Origin: Odontesthes bonariensis
Lineage: Eukaryota > Chordata > Actinopteri > Atheriniformes > Atherinopsidae
DNA length: 64,000 nucleotides
Direction of reading: 5' to 3'
Assembly: GCF_027942865.1 (NCBI RefSeq)
Contig: NC_134507.1
Coordinates: forward strand, 39,776,797-39,840,796
Shown here: one piece after another, positions 1-12,332 of the stretch
How the letters are laid out: the number at the start of each line of letters is the position of its first letter
Numbering within the stretch: position 1 is the first letter of the stretch
Notes under the pieces: generated by a model
Databases searched by the model: none
The model's input: only the letters and a program-made list of their open reading frames with translations
Told to the model about the DNA's origin: nothing
Made by a program: the position numbers and the translations under genes

Positions 1-171
1 GACAGTTTCTTCCGACACCGCGTCTTCTTCTGGAGGCCAGTTGGTGTGTGGCGCTACAGCGTCCGCTGCACCGAGCCCGGCTGCCCTGCCAAGGACAACC
101 CGAAGGCTTTCCTGTACCACTGTGGCTACGGCAACACGGTGAGGCCCATCTGTGACATCAACGGCTGGTAA
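1..171 (+). CDS. 3' part of last exon, DUF6729-like host gene (left copy)
   Basis: Open from the window edge to a TAA at 169-171. The peptide starts DSFFRHRVFFWRPVGVWRYS, has a C-x4-C pair and ends CDINGW. It matches the C-terminus of the minus-strand gene at 47796-49741 with two substitutions seen (Gly for Ser, His for Arg). This C-terminus resembles the DUF6729 domain of uncharacterised fish proteins; that assignment is from memory and moderate. The remaining exons would lie left of the window. Function unknown. It is one end of the large inverted repeat. Confidence 0.7.
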   Translation, partial: DSFFRHRVFFWRPVGVWRYSVRCTEPGCPAKDNPKAFLYHCGYGNTVRPICDINGW

Positions 172-1548
172 ATGACTGATACTGAGGCCCAGTGACTGAT
201 CTTGACTTGTCTGAACTTTTTTTTTCTCTTATCTTTGATGTCACTTCATGTTGTTGTTTGTGTATATAGTTTCCTGATTGCACTCCTACATGCACATGTA
301 TACAGTTCTCATTTTTATTGTTCACTTACACTTGATTTCTTGTTTGTTCCCATATCTGCTGTGGCACATACTCCACATGGCTCTTCTGTCTGCCGACTGC
401 TCCTGGTCAGTCAGTCTGTCTGTCTCTCTCTCACACACACACACACACTTAATTTCAAATATCTTTTCATGACAAATGTGCACTATACATGTCTTCACTT
501 TGTTTACCAAATGAGCATGCAACTTGTTTGTTCCCATATCTGCTGTTGCACATGGCTCTCTCTCCTGTCTGCCCACTGCTCCTGGTCAGTCAGTCTGTCT
601 CTGTCTCACACACACACACTCTCCCTCCACCTCCACCTCACCCGCCCCCCCCCCCCCCCCCTTCTCGCTCTCTCTCCCCCTCACACACTTAATTTCAAAT
701 GTCTTGTCATGAAAAATGTGCACTATACATGTCTTAACTTTGTTTACTAAATGAGAATGCACTTGAATAAATGCACTTCAGCCATTAAAGTGCCTTGAAT
801 CGCAGTAGCAGTGTGTTGTGTCATTTCTTATTCCAAGTCAACACTTGTTCTCCTTCAATCTATTCATTATAATGTAACCTACCAGTAATTATAATCATTC
901 ATGATATACCATCATCTGTAATAATAAACACACGAACAGCATTCAACTGTGAAGAAATAAAAAAGTTTATTGACTTAATAGACAATGTTGCAGAGGTAAC
1001 AGTGTGTCATTTCCCCCATAATCAATGTCTCCATCACCATGTAGGCCTCAAACCAGCGGGTCGACCAATGGGAAGACAAAAATAAGAGCTTTAGAGGTTT
1101 TGTTTACGTTCACATCCACATGTTTCTAATAATAGCCACACCAATTAGTCTCATGTCTTTTTTTAACCACCTTTTTCTTTTTTTCATACAATACCAAGTA
1201 CCAGCTGGTGGGTGAAAATTAATAAATCACTCAAATGAAGTGATCAATAGACAACAATGCAAGCATTAAAACACGATTCAATGTCCAACACTCCCAATTA
1301 GACAAAACACTTGTATAAAACGATCATTTAAATCGTATTTTGTACATTTCCCTAGATTCACCCTGCCACAACACTTCACCACATGGCCTGGCAGCTTTTG
1401 ACAGCTAATTGACCAATAGTACAGCATGCCCATGATTTCCAATCCCTCCCTCTCCATGGATTTGATTGACAAATCTTTTACCCAATAATGTGCCTTATTT
1501 GTCCTACAGTCTACATCTGATTTTGCACTTTGTACGCGCTGAGGGCCG
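172..1548. repeat. Left arm of large inverted repeat (gene 3' flank)
   Basis: Reading left to right this is nearly identical to the reverse complement of 46592-47967, and the match includes the exon at 1-171, so the arm continues beyond the window. It holds the 3' UTR of the exon with a plus-strand AATAAA at 766-771, a minus-strand AATAAA at 966-971, CA/CT microsatellite (about 420-450 and 598-620) and a poly-C run (about 643-660). The left arm is longer than the right because about 343-519 and 525-750 are a local tandem duplication present once on the right. Confidence 0.9.
1278..1548 (-). CDS. Conserved short ORF in left arm, unknown
   Basis: Minus-strand reading frame ending in FCLIGSVGH. 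The same frame is kept on the plus strand at 46600-46860 with few differences (Gly/Trp, His/Tyr and some N-terminal changes). It precedes a polyadenylation signal on the same strand (966-971). It could be the last exon of a gene cut by the U1 array, or 3' UTR with a chance frame. I recognise no domain. The frame continues a little past 1548 into U1 DNA, which I do not count. Confidence 0.3.
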
Positions 1549-1550
1549 CT

Positions 1551-1643
1551 CGCAAGGGTCAGCACAGCCGGTGTGCAATGGCTGAGCCTCGTCCTGGGTG
1601 AACCACCTTCTTGATCATGGTATCTACCCTGCCAGGTAAGTAT
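1551..1643 (-). pseudogene. RNU1: U1 snRNA copy 1, 3'-truncated
   Basis: Only nt 1-93 of U1 are present. The 5' end is intact (ATACTTACCTG), but at 1551 the gene meets the unique left arm. Stem-loop IV and the Sm site are missing, so the copy is not functional. It marks the array edge. Confidence 0.93.
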
Positions 1644-2191
1644 GAGTTGGAACTGTCAGAGGCTGACACCTCTTTTCCAGGTGCCTCACTCGGCCGGACG
1701 GTGCAGCAAATTCAACTGTCTGCAGTGCCATGCCAGCAGCTAACCTGAATCTGAAAAGCTTGCAGATTAAAACATTCCGGCTTTTCTTCATCTTTCTGAT
1801 CAGTTCTTGTTTCAACAACCAAGGAACTTGGAGCACAAATTGATTTAGTTTTTCCACTCTCCCCATCTCTAGAGCCACACCCACCCACACTGGGAAAATT
1901 CTTAGTTGAGGCAAACCCTCACGGCTTAATATCTCCAGTGCAGAAATGCTGCCGTATTCTCATCTCGTTGTTGCCATCACTAAGGCAACGCCCACCTGCC
2001 TGGGGTGACTGCACTGTATGACCTCACCTGACAACTGCGCAGCTGCATATCAGCTGTGCAGACCTGCCGCAGCATTCAGCAAACCTTGCAAAACATGGGT
2101 TTTAAAGATGGAAAGGTGTCGTTAAAGCAGCAACACCAGGACAAAAACCAAGGTAGAGTTGCCCAGGGATATTTACGTTATACAGTCAAAT

Positions 2192-2355
2192 CAGAGGAGA
2201 GCGCGAACGCAGTCCCCCACTACCAGAAATTATGCAGTCGAGATTCCCACATTTGGAGAATTCGCAAGGGTCAGCACAGCTAGTGTGCAATGGCTGAGCC
2301 TCGACCTGGGTGAACCACCTTCTTGATCATGGTATCTCCCCTGCCAGGTAAGTAT
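2192..2355 (-). ncRNA. RNU1: U1 snRNA copy 2
   Basis: Complete 164-nt U1. As in the other full copies, the 5' end ATACTTACCTG pairs with 5' splice sites, the stem-loop I loop (nt 28-37, U1-70K site) is followed by the stem-loop II loop ATTGCAC (nt 65-71, U1A site), an Sm site AATTTCTGG (nt 125-133) and 3' stem-loop IV. It has several private changes (A52T, C74T, G75A, C99T, C161T), so it is among the more diverged copies, as expected at an array edge. PSE core at 2409-2417. Confidence 0.93.
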
Positions 2356-2408
2356 GATTTGGAACTGTCAGAGGCTGACACCTCTTTTCCAGGTGCCTCA
2401 CTCGGCCG

Positions 2409-2417
2409 GACGGTGCA
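2409..2417 (-). promoter_or_regulatory. U1 proximal sequence element (representative copy)
   Basis: Minus-strand TGCACCGTC begins 62 bp upstream of the U1 start at 2355. The same core sits 62-65 bp upstream of U2 and U5 here, the place of the snRNA PSE bound by SNAPc. It repeats upstream of almost every U1 copy in the array. Confidence 0.65.
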
Positions 2418-2903
2418 GCAAATTCAACTGTCTGCAGTGCCATGCCAGCAGCTAACCTGAATCTGAAAAGCTTGCAGATTAAAACACTCCGGCTTTTCTT
2501 CATCTTTCTGATCAGTTCTTGTTTCAACAACCAAGGAACTTGGAGCACAAATTGATTTAGTTTTTCCACTCTCCCCATCTCTAGAGCCACACCCACCCAC
2601 ACTGGGAAAATTCTTAGTTGAGGCAAACCCTCACGGCTTAATATCTCCAGTGCAGAAATGCTGCCGTATTCTCATCTCGTTGTTGCCATCACTAAGGCAA
2701 CGCCCACCTGCCTGGGGTGACTGCACTGTATGACCTCACCTGACAACTGCGCAGCTGCATATCAGCTGTGCAGACCTGCCGCAGCATTCAGCAAACCTTG
2801 CAAAACATGGGTTTAAAAGATGGAAAGGTGTCCTTAAAGCAGCAACGCCAGGACAAAAACCAAGGTAGAGTTGCCCAGGGATATTTACGTTATACAGTCA
2901 AAT

Positions 2904-3067
2904 CAGGGGAGAGCGCGAACGCAGTCCCCCACTACCAGAAATTATGCAGTCGAGATTCCCACATTTGGGGAATTAGCAAGGGTCAGCACAACCGGTATGC
3001 AATGGCTGAGCCTCGTCCTGGGTGAACCACCTTCTTGATCATGGTATCTCTCCTGCCAGGTAAGTAT
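2904..3067 (-). ncRNA. RNU1: U1 snRNA copy 3
   Basis: Complete 164-nt U1 with C77T and a few private changes, including one just 5' of stem-loop I. 5' end, loop ATTGCAC and Sm site are intact. Confidence 0.92.
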
Positions 3068-3616
3068 GAGTTGGAACTGTCAGAGGCTGACACCTCTTTT
3101 CCAGGTGCCTCACTCGGCCGGACGGTGCAGCAAATTCAACTGTCTGCAGTGCCATGCCAGCAGCTAACCTGAATCTGAAAAGCTTGCAGATTAAAACAGT
3201 CCGGCTTTTCTTCATCTTTCTGATCAGTTCTTGTTTCAACAACCAAGGAACTTGGAGCACAAATTGATTTAGTTTTTCCACTCTCCCCATCTCTAGAGCC
3301 ACACCCAACGAACACTGGGAAAATTCTTAGTTGAGGCAAACCCTCACGGCTTAATATCTCCAGTGCAGAAATGCTGCCGTATTCTCATCTCGTTGTTGCC
3401 ATCACTAAGGCAACGCCCACCTGCCTGGGGTGACTGCACTGTATGACCTCACCTGACAACTGCGCAGCTGCATATCAGCTGTGCAGACCTGCCGCAGCAT
3501 TCAGCAAACCTTGCAAAACATGGGTTTTAAAGATAGAAAGGTGTCGTTAAAGCAGCAACGCCAGGACAAAAACCAAGGTTGAGTTGCCCAGGGATATTTA
3601 CGTCATACAGTCAAAT

Positions 3617-3780
3617 CAGGGGAGAGCGCGAACGCAGTCCCCCACTACCAGAAATTATGCAGTCGAGATTCCCACATTTGGAGAATTCGCAAGGGTCAGC
3701 ACAGCCAGTGTGCAATGGCTGAGCCTCGTCCTGGGTGAACCACCTTCTTGATCATGGTATCTCCCCTTCCAGGTAAGTAT
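3617..3780 (-). ncRNA. RNU1: U1 snRNA copy 4
   Basis: Complete 164-nt U1 with C13A, just after the splice-site-pairing end, plus C74T and C99T. Protein-binding loops and Sm site intact. Confidence 0.92.
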
Positions 3781-4329
3781 GAGTTGGAACTGTCAGAGGC
3801 TGACACCTCTTTTCCAGGTGCCTCACTCGGCCGGACGGTGCAGCAAATTCAACTGTCTGCAGTGCCATGCCAGCAGCTAACCTGAATCTGAAAAGCTTGC
3901 AGATTAAAACACTCCGGCTTTTCTTCATCTTTCTGATCAGTTCTTGTTTCAACAACCAAGGAACTTGGAGCACAAATTGATTTAGTTTTTCCACTCTCCC
4001 CATCTCTAGAGCCACACCCAACGAACACTGGGAAAATTCTTAGTTGAGGCAAACCCTCACGGCTTAATATCTCCAGTGCAGAAATGCTGCCGTATTCTCA
4101 TCTCGTTGTTGCCATCACTAAGGCAACGCCCACCTGCCTGGGGTGACTGCACTGTATGACCTCACCTGACAACTGCGCAGCTGCATATCAGCTGTGCACA
4201 CCTGCCGCAGCATTCAGCAAACCTTGCAAAACATGGGTTTTAAAGATGGAAAGGTGTCGTTAAAGCAGCAACACCAGGACAAAAACCAAGGTAGAGTTGC
4301 CCAGGGATATTCACGTTATACAGTCAAAT

Positions 4330-4493
4330 CAGGGGAAAGCGCGAACGCAGTCCCCTACTACCAGAAATTATGCAGTCGAGATTCCCACATTTGGGGAATT
4401 CGCAAGGGTCAGTACAGCCGGTGTGCAATGGCTGAGCCTCGTCCTGGGTGAACCACCTTCTTGATCATGGTATCTCCCCTGCCAGGTAAGTAT
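4330..4493 (-). ncRNA. RNU1: U1 snRNA copy 5
   Basis: Complete 164-nt U1 with G81A, G138A and one change in stem-loop IV. Other key sites intact. Confidence 0.92.
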
Positions 4494-5042
4494 GAGTTGG
4501 AACTGTCAGAGGCTGACACCTCTTTTCCAGGTGCCTCACTCGGCCGGACGGTGCAGCAAATTCAACTGTCTGCAGTGCCATGCCAGCAGCTAACCTGAAT
4601 CTGAAAAGCTTGCAGATTAAAACAGTCCGGCTTTTCTTCATCTTTCTGATCAGTTCTTGTTTCAACAACCAAGGAACTTGGAGCACAAATTGATTTAGTT
4701 TTTCCACTCTCCTCATCTCTAGAGCCACACCCAACGAACACTGGGAAAATTCTTAGTTGAGGCAAACCCTCACGGCTTAATATCTCCAGTGCAGAAATGC
4801 TGCCGTATTCTCATCTCGTTGTTGCCATCACTAAGGCAACGCCCACCTGCCTGGGGTGACTGCACTGTATGACCTCACCTGACAACTGCGCAGCTGCATA
4901 TCAGCTGTGCAGACCTGCCGCAGCATTCAGCAAACCTTGCAAAACATGGGTTTTAAAGATGGAAAGGTGTCGTTAAAGCAGCAACACCAGGACAAAAACC
5001 AAGGTTGAGTTGCCCAGGGATATTTACGTTATACAGTCAAAT

Positions 5043-5206
5043 CAGGGGAGAGCGCGAACGCAGTCCCCCACTACGAGAAATTATGCAGTCGAGATTACCA
5101 CATTTGGAGAATTCGCAAGGGTCAGCACAGCCGGTGTGCAATGGCTGAGCCTCGTCCTGGGTGAACCACCTTCTTGATCATGGTATCTCCCCTGCCAGGT
5201 AAGTAT
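5043..5206 (-). ncRNA. RNU1: U1 snRNA copy 6, Sm-site variant
   Basis: Complete 164-nt U1 with G132C, which changes the end of the Sm site (AATTTCTGG to AATTTCTCG), plus changes near nt 99 and 110. Copy 11 shares the Sm-site change. Confidence 0.9.
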
Positions 5207-5754
5207 TAGTTGGAACTGTCAGAAGCTGACACCTCTTTTCCAGGTGCCTCACTCGGCCGGACGGTGCAGCAAATTCAACTGTCTGCAGTGCCATGCCAGC
5301 AGCTAACCTGAATCTGAAAAGCTTGCAGATTAAAACACTCTGGCTTTTCTTCATCTTTCTGATCAGTTCTTGTTTCAACAACCAAGGAACTTGGAGCACA
5401 AATTGATTTAGTTTTTCCACTCTCCCCATCTCTAGAGCCACACCCATCCACACTGGGAAAATTCTTAGTTGAGGCAAACCCTCACGGCTTAATATCTCCA
5501 GTGCAGAAATGCTGCCGTATTCTCATCTCGTTGTTGCCATCACTAAGGCAACGCCCACCTGCCTGGGGTGACTGCACTGTATGACCTCACCTGACAACTG
5601 CGCAGCTGCATATCAGCTGTGCAGACCTGCCGCATCATTCAGCAAACCTTGCAAAACATGGGTTTAAAAGATGGAAAGGTGTCCTTAAAGCAGCAACGCC
5701 AGGACAAAAACCAAGGTAGAGTTGCCCAGGGATATTTACGTTATACAGTCAAAT

Positions 5755-5918
5755 CAGGGGAGAGAGCGAACGCAGTCCCCCACTACCAGAAATTATGCAG
5801 TCAAGATTCCCACATTTGGGGAATTCGCAAGGGTCAGCACAGCCGGTGTGCAATGGCTGAGCCTCGTCCTGGGTGAACCACCTTCTTGATCATGGTATCT
5901 CCCCTGCCAGGTAAGTAT
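5755..5918 (-). ncRNA. RNU1: U1 snRNA copy 7
   Basis: Complete 164-nt U1 with one change in stem-loop IV and one near nt 115. 5' end, loops and Sm site intact. Confidence 0.92.
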
Positions 5919-6467
5919 GAGTTGGAACTGTCAGAGGCTGACACCTCTTTTCCAGATGCCTCACTCGGCCGGACGGTGCAGCAAATTCAACTGTCTGCAG
6001 TGCCATGCCAGCAGCTAACCTGAATCTGAAAAGCTTGCAGATTAAAACAGTCCGGCTTTTCTTCATCTTTCTGATCAGTTCTTGTTTCAACAACCAAGGA
6101 ACTTGGAGCACAAATTGATTTAGTTTTTCCACTCTCCCCACCTCTAGAGCCACACCCAACCCACACTGGGATAATTCTTAGTTGAGGCAAACCCTCACGG
6201 CTTAATATCTCCAGTGCAGAAATGCTGCCGTATTCTCATCTCGTTGTTGCCATCACTAAGGCAACGCCCACCTGCCTGGGGTGACTGGACTGTATGACCT
6301 CACCTGACAACTGCGCAGCTGCATATCAGCTGTGCAGACCTGCCGCAGCATTCAGCAAACCTTGCAAAACATGGGTTTTAAAGATGGAAAGGTGTCGTTA
6401 AAGCAGCAACGCCAGGACAAAAACCAAGGTAGAGTTGCCCAGGGATATTTACGTTATACAGTCAAAT

Positions 6468-6631
6468 CAGGGGAGAGCGCGAACGCAGTCCCCTACTACC
6501 AGAAATTATGCAGTCGAGATTCCCACATTTGGGGAATTCGCAAGGGTCAGCACAGCCGGTGTGCAATGGCTGAGCCTCGTCCTGGGTGAACCACCTTCTT
6601 GATCATGGTATCTCCCCTGCCAGGTAAGTAT
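6468..6631 (-). ncRNA. RNU1: U1 snRNA copy 8
   Basis: Complete 164-nt U1, close to the array consensus apart from G138A. Confidence 0.94.
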
Positions 6632-7180
6632 GAGTTGGAACTGTCAGAGGCTGACACCTCTTTTCCAGGTGCCTCACTCGGCCGGACGGTGCAGCAAATT
6701 CAACTGTCTGCAGTGCCATGCCAGCAGCTAACCTGAATCTGAAAAGCTTGCAGATTAAAACACTCCGGCTTTTCTTCATCTTTCTGATCAGTTCTTGTTT
6801 CAACAACCAAGGAACTTGGAGCACAAATTGATTTAGTTTTTCCACTCTCCCCATCTCTAGAGCCACACCCAACGAACACTGGGAAAATTCTTAGTTGAGG
6901 CAAACCCTCACGGCTTAATATCTCCAGTGCAGAAATGCTGCCGTATTCTCATCTCGTTGTTGCCATCACTAAGGCAACGCCCACCTGCCTGGGGGGACTG
7001 CACTGTATGACCTCACCTGACAACTGCGCAGCTGCATATCAGCTGTGCAGACCTGCCGCAGCATTCAGCAAACCTTGCAAAACATGGGTTTTAAAGATGG
7101 AAAGGTGTCGTTAAAGCAGCAACGCCAGGACATAAACCAAGGTAGAGTTGCCCAGGGATATTTACGTTATACAGTCAAAT

Positions 7181-7344
7181 CAGGGGAGAGCGCGAACGCA
7201 GTCCCCCACTACCAGAAATTATGCAGTCGAGATTCCCACATTTGGGGAATTCGCAAGGGTCAGTACAGCCGGTGTGCAATGGCTGAGCCTCGTCCTGGGT
7301 GAACCACTTTCTTGATCATGGTATCTCCCCTGCCAGGTAAGTAT
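7181..7344 (-). ncRNA. RNU1: U1 snRNA copy 9
   Basis: Complete 164-nt U1 with G81A and one change in the 3' strand of stem-loop I. Confidence 0.93.
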
Positions 7345-7893
7345 GAGTTGGAACTGTCAGAGGCTGACACCTCTTTTCCAGGTGCCTCACTCGGCCGGAC
7401 GGTGCAGCAAATTCAACTGTCTGCAGTGCCATGCCAGCAGCTAACCTGAATCTGAAAAGCTTGCAGATTAAAACACTCCGGCTTTTCTTCATCTTTCTGA
7501 TCAGTTCTTGTTTCAACAACCAAGGAACTTGGAGCACAAATTGATTTAGTTTTTCCACTCTCCCCATCTCTAGAGCCACACCCAACGAACACTGGGAAAA
7601 TTCTTAGTTGAGGCAAACCCTCACGGCTTAATATCTCCAGTGCAGAAATGCTGCCGTATTCTCATCTCGTTGTTGCCATCACTAAGGCAACGCCCACCTG
7701 CCTGGGGTGACTGCACTGTATGACCTCACCTGACAACTGCGCAGCTGCATATCAGCTGTGCAGACCTGCCGCAGCATTCAGCAAACCTTGCAAAACATGG
7801 GTTTTAAAGATGGAAAGGTGTCGTTAAAGCAGCAACACCAGGACAAAAACCAAGGTTGAGTTGCCCAGGGATATTTACGTTATACAGTCAAAT

Positions 7894-8057
7894 CAGGGGA
7901 GAGCGCGAACGCAGTCCCCCACTACCAGAAATTATGCAGTCGAGATTCCCACATTTGGGGAATTCGCAAGGGTCAGTACAGCCGGTGTGCAATGGCTGAG
8001 CCTCGTCCTGGGTGAACCACCTTCTTGATCATGGTATCTCCCCTGCCAGGTAAGTAT
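7894..8057 (-). ncRNA. RNU1: U1 snRNA copy 10
   Basis: Complete 164-nt U1 with G81A only. Confidence 0.94.
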
Positions 8058-8606
8058 GAGTTGGAACTGTCAGAGGCTGACACCTCTTTTCCAGATGCCT
8101 CACTCGGCCGGACGGTGCAGCAAATTCAACTGTCTGCAGTGCCATGCCAGCAGCTAACCTGAATCTGAAAAGCTTGCAGATTAAAACACTCCGGCTTTTC
8201 TTCATCTTTCTGATCAGTTCTTGTTTCAACAACCAAGGAACTTGGAGCACAAATTGATTTAGTTTTTCCACTCTCCCCATCTCTAGAGCGACACCTAACG
8301 AACACTGGGAAAATTCTTAGTTGAGGCAAACCCTCACGGCTTAATATCTCCAGTGCAGAAATGCTGCCGTATTCTCATCTCGTTGTTGCCATCACTAAGG
8401 CAACGCCCACCTGCCTAGGGTGACTGCACTGTATGACCTCACCTGACAACTGCGCAGCTGCATATCAGCTGTGCAGAGCTGCCGCAGCATTCAGCAAACC
8501 TTGCAAAACATGGGTTTTAAAGATGGAAAGGTGTCGTTAAAGCAGCAACACCAGGACAAAAACCAAGGTTGAGTTGCCCAGGGATATTTACGTTATACAG
8601 TCAAAT

Positions 8607-8770
8607 CAGGGGAGAGCGCGAACGCAGTCCCCCACTACGAGAAATTATGCAGTCGAGATTCCCACATTTGGGGAATTCGCAAGGGTCAGCACAACCGGTG
8701 TGCAATGGCTGAGCCTCGTCCTGGGTGAACCACCTTCTTGATCATGGTATCTCCCCTGCCAGGTAAGTAT
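8607..8770 (-). ncRNA. RNU1: U1 snRNA copy 11, Sm-site variant
   Basis: Complete 164-nt U1 with the G132C Sm-site change of copy 6 and C77T. Confidence 0.9.
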
Positions 8771-9318
8771 GAGTTGGAACTGTCAGAAGCTGACACCTCT
8801 TTTCCAGGTGCCTCACTCGGCCGGACGGTGCAGCAAATTCAACTGTCTGCAGTGCCATGCCAGCAGCTAACCTGAATCTGAAAAGCTTGCAGATTAAAAC
8901 AGTCCGGCTTTTCTTCATCTTTCTGATCAGTTCTTGTTTCAACAACCAAGGAACTTGGAGCACAAATTGATTTAGTTTTTCCACTCTCCCCACCTCTAGA
9001 GCCACACCCAACCCACACTGGGATAATTCTTAGTTGAGGCAAACCCTCACGGCTTAATATCTCCAGTGCAGAAATGCTGCCGTATTCTCATCTCGTTGTT
9101 GTCATCACTAAGGCAACGCCCACCTGCCTGGGGTGACTGCACTGTATGACCTCACCTGACAACTGCGCAGCTGCATATCAGCTGTGCAGACCTGCCCAGC
9201 ATTCAGCAAACCTTGCAAAACATGGGTTTTAAAGATGGAAAGGTGTCGTTAAAGCAGCAACGCCAGGACAAAAACCAAATTAGAGTTGCCCAGGGATATT
9301 CACGTTATACAGTCAAAT

Positions 9319-9482
9319 CAGGGGAGAGCGCGAACGCAGTCCCCTACTACCAGAAATTATGCAGTCGAGATTCCCACATTTGGGGAATTCGCAAGGGTCA
9401 GCACAACCGGTGTGCAATGGCTGAGCCTCGTCCTGGGTGAACCACCTTCTTGATCATGGTATCTCCCCTGCCAGGTAAGTAT
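9319..9482 (-). ncRNA. RNU1: U1 snRNA copy 12
   Basis: Complete 164-nt U1 with C77T and G138A. Confidence 0.94.
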
Positions 9483-10031
9483 GAGTTGGAACTGTCAGAG
9501 GCTGACACCTCTTTTCCAGGTGCCTCACTCGGCCGGACGGTGCAGCAAATTCAACTGTCTGCAGTGCCATGCCAGCAGCTAACCTGAATCTGAAAAGCTT
9601 GCAGATTAAAACACTCCGGCTTTTCTTCATCTTTCTGATCAGTTCTTGTTTCAACAACCAAGGAACTTGGAGCACAAATTGATTTAGTTTTTCCACTCTC
9701 CCCATCTCTAGAGCCACACCCAACGAACACTGGGAAAATTCTTAGTTGAGGCAAACCCTCACGGCTTAATATCTCCAGTGCAGAAATGCTGCCGTATTCT
9801 CATCTCGTTGTTGCCATCACTAAGGCAACGCCCACCTGCCTGGGGTGACTGCACTGTATGACCTCACCTGACAACTGCGCAGCTGCATATCAGCTGTGCA
9901 GACCTGCCGCAGCATTCAGCAAACCTTGCAAAACATGGGTTTTAAAGATGGAAAGGTGTCGTTAAAGCAGCAACGCCAGGACAAAAACCAAGGTAGAGTT
10001 GCCCAGGGATATTTACGTTATACAGTCAAAT

Positions 10032-10195
10032 CAGGGGAGAGCGCGAACGCAGTCCCCCACTACCAGAAATTATGCAGTCGAGATTCCCACATTTGGGGAA
10101 TTCGCAAGGGTCAGCACAACCGGTGTGCAATGGCTGAGCCTCGTCCTGGGTGAACCACCTTCTTGATCATGGTATCTCCCCTGCCAGGTAAGTAT
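10032..10195 (-). ncRNA. RNU1: U1 snRNA copy 13
   Basis: Complete 164-nt U1 with C77T only, the commonest form in the middle of the array. Confidence 0.94.
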
Positions 10196-10744
10196 GAGTT
10201 GGAACTGTCAGAGGCTGACACCTCTTTTCCAGGTGCCTCACTCGGCCGGACGGTGCAGCAAATTCAACTGTCTGCAGTGCCATGCCAGCAGCTAACCTGA
10301 ATCTGAAAAGCTTGCAGATTAAAACACTCCGGCTTTTCTTCATCTTTCTGATCAGTTCTTGTTTCAACAACCAAGGAACTTGGAGCACAAATTGATTTAG
10401 TTTTTCCACTCTCCCCATCTCTAGAGCCACACCCAACGAACACTGGGAAAATTCTTAGTTGAGGCAAACCCTCACGGCTTAATATCTCCAGTGCAGAAAT
10501 GCTGCCGTATTCTCATCTCGTTGTTGCCATCACTAAGGCAACGCCCACCTGCCTGGGGTGACTGCACTGTATGACCTCACCTGACAACTGCGCAGCTGCA
10601 TATCAGCTGTGCAGACCTGCCGCAGCATTCAGCAAACCTTGCAAAACATGGGTTTTAAAGATGGAAAGGTGTCGTTAAAGCAGCAACACCAGGACAAAAA
10701 CCAAGGTTGAGTTGCCCAGGGATATTCACGTTATACAGTCAAAT

Positions 10745-10908
10745 CAGGGGAGAGCGCGAACGCAGTCCCCTACTACCAGAAATTATGCAGTCGAGATTCC
10801 CACATTTGGGGAATTCGCAAGGGTCAGCACAGCCGGTGTGCAATGGCTGAGCCTCGTCCTGGGTGAACCACCTTCTTGATCATGGTATCTCCCCTGCCAG
10901 GTAAGTAT
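10745..10908 (-). ncRNA. RNU1: U1 snRNA copy 14
   Basis: Complete 164-nt U1 with G138A only. Confidence 0.94.
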
Positions 10909-11456
10909 GAGTTGGAACTGTCAGAGGCTGACACCTCTTTTCCAGGTGCCTCACTCGGCCGGACGGTGCAGCAAATTCAACTGTCTGCAGTGCCATGCCA
11001 GCAGCTAACCTGAATCTGAAAAGCTTGCAGATTAAAACACTCCGGCTTTTCTTCATCTTTCTGATCAGTTCTTGTTTCAACAACCAAGGAACTTGGAGCA
11101 CAAATTGATTTAGTTTTTCCACTCTCCCCATCTCTAGAGCCACACCCATCCACACTGGGAAAATTCTTAGTTGAGGCAAACCCTCACGGCTTAATATCTC
11201 CAGTGCAGAAATGCTGCCGTATTCTCATCTCGTTGTTGCCATCACTAAGGCAACGCCCACCTGCCTGGGGTGACTGCACTGTATGACCTCACCTGACAAC
11301 TGCGCAGCTGCATATCAGCTGTGCAGACCTGCCGCAGCATTCAGCAAACCTTGCAAAACATGGGTTTAAAAGATGGAAAGGTGTCCTTAAAGCAGCAACG
11401 CCAGGACAAAAACCAAGGTAGAGTTGCCCAGGGATATTTACGTTATACAGTCAAAT

Positions 11457-11620
11457 CAGGGGAGAGCGCGAACGCAGTCCCCCACTACCAGAAATTATGC
11501 AGTCGAGATTCCCACATTTGGGGAATTCGCAAGGGTCAGCACAACCAGTGTGCAATGGCTGAGCCTCGTCCTGGGTGAACCACCTTCTTGATCATGGTAT
11601 CTCCCCTGCCAGGTAAGTAT
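11457..11620 (-). ncRNA. RNU1: U1 snRNA copy 15
   Basis: Complete 164-nt U1 with C74T and C77T, the same pair as copy 21 exactly 4266 bp away. Confidence 0.93.
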
Positions 11621-12168
11621 GAGTTGGAACTGTCAGAGGCTGACACCTCTTTTCCAGGTGCCTCACTCGGCCGGACGGTGCAGCAAATTCAACTGTCTGC
11701 AGTGCCATGCCAGCAGCTAACCTGAATCTGAAAAGCTTGCAGATTAAAACAGTCCGGCTTTTCTTCATCTTTCTGATCAGTTCTTGTTTCAACAACCAAG
11801 GAACTTGGAGCACAAATTGATTTAGTTTTTCCACTCTCCCCATCTCTAGAGCCACACCCAACCCACACTGGGATAATTCTTAGTTGAGGCAAACCCTCAC
11901 GGCTTACTATCTCCAGTGCAGAAATGCTGCCGTATTCTCATCTCGTTGTTGCCATCACTAAGGCAACGCCCACCTGCCTGGGGTGACTGCACTGTATGAC
12001 CTCACCTGACAACTGCGCAGCTGCATATCAGCTGTGCAGACCTGCCCAGCATTCAGCAAACCTTGCAAAACATGGGTTTTAAAGATGGAAAGGTGTCCTT
12101 AAAGCAGCAACGCCAGGACAAAAACCAAGTTAGAGTTGCCCAGGGATTTTTACGTTATACAGTCAACT

Positions 12169-12332
12169 CAGGGGAGAGCGCGAACGCAGTCCCCCACTAC
12201 CAGAAATTATGCAGTCGAGATTCCCACATTTGGGGAATTCGCAGGGGTCAGCACAACCGGTGTGCAATGGCTGAGCCTCGTCCTGGGTGAACTACCTTCT
12301 TGATCATGGTATCTCCCCTGCCAGGTAAGTAT
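12169..12332 (-). ncRNA. RNU1: U1 snRNA copy 16
   Basis: Complete 164-nt U1 with C77T, T89C and one change after stem-loop I. Copy 22, 4266 bp away, is the same type. Confidence 0.93.

Noticed and set aside
202-750. 182-codon plus-strand frame in the left arm
   Set aside because: Low-complexity Ser/His/Thr/Pro from CA, CT and C microsatellites in a 3' UTR; not kept in the right arm.
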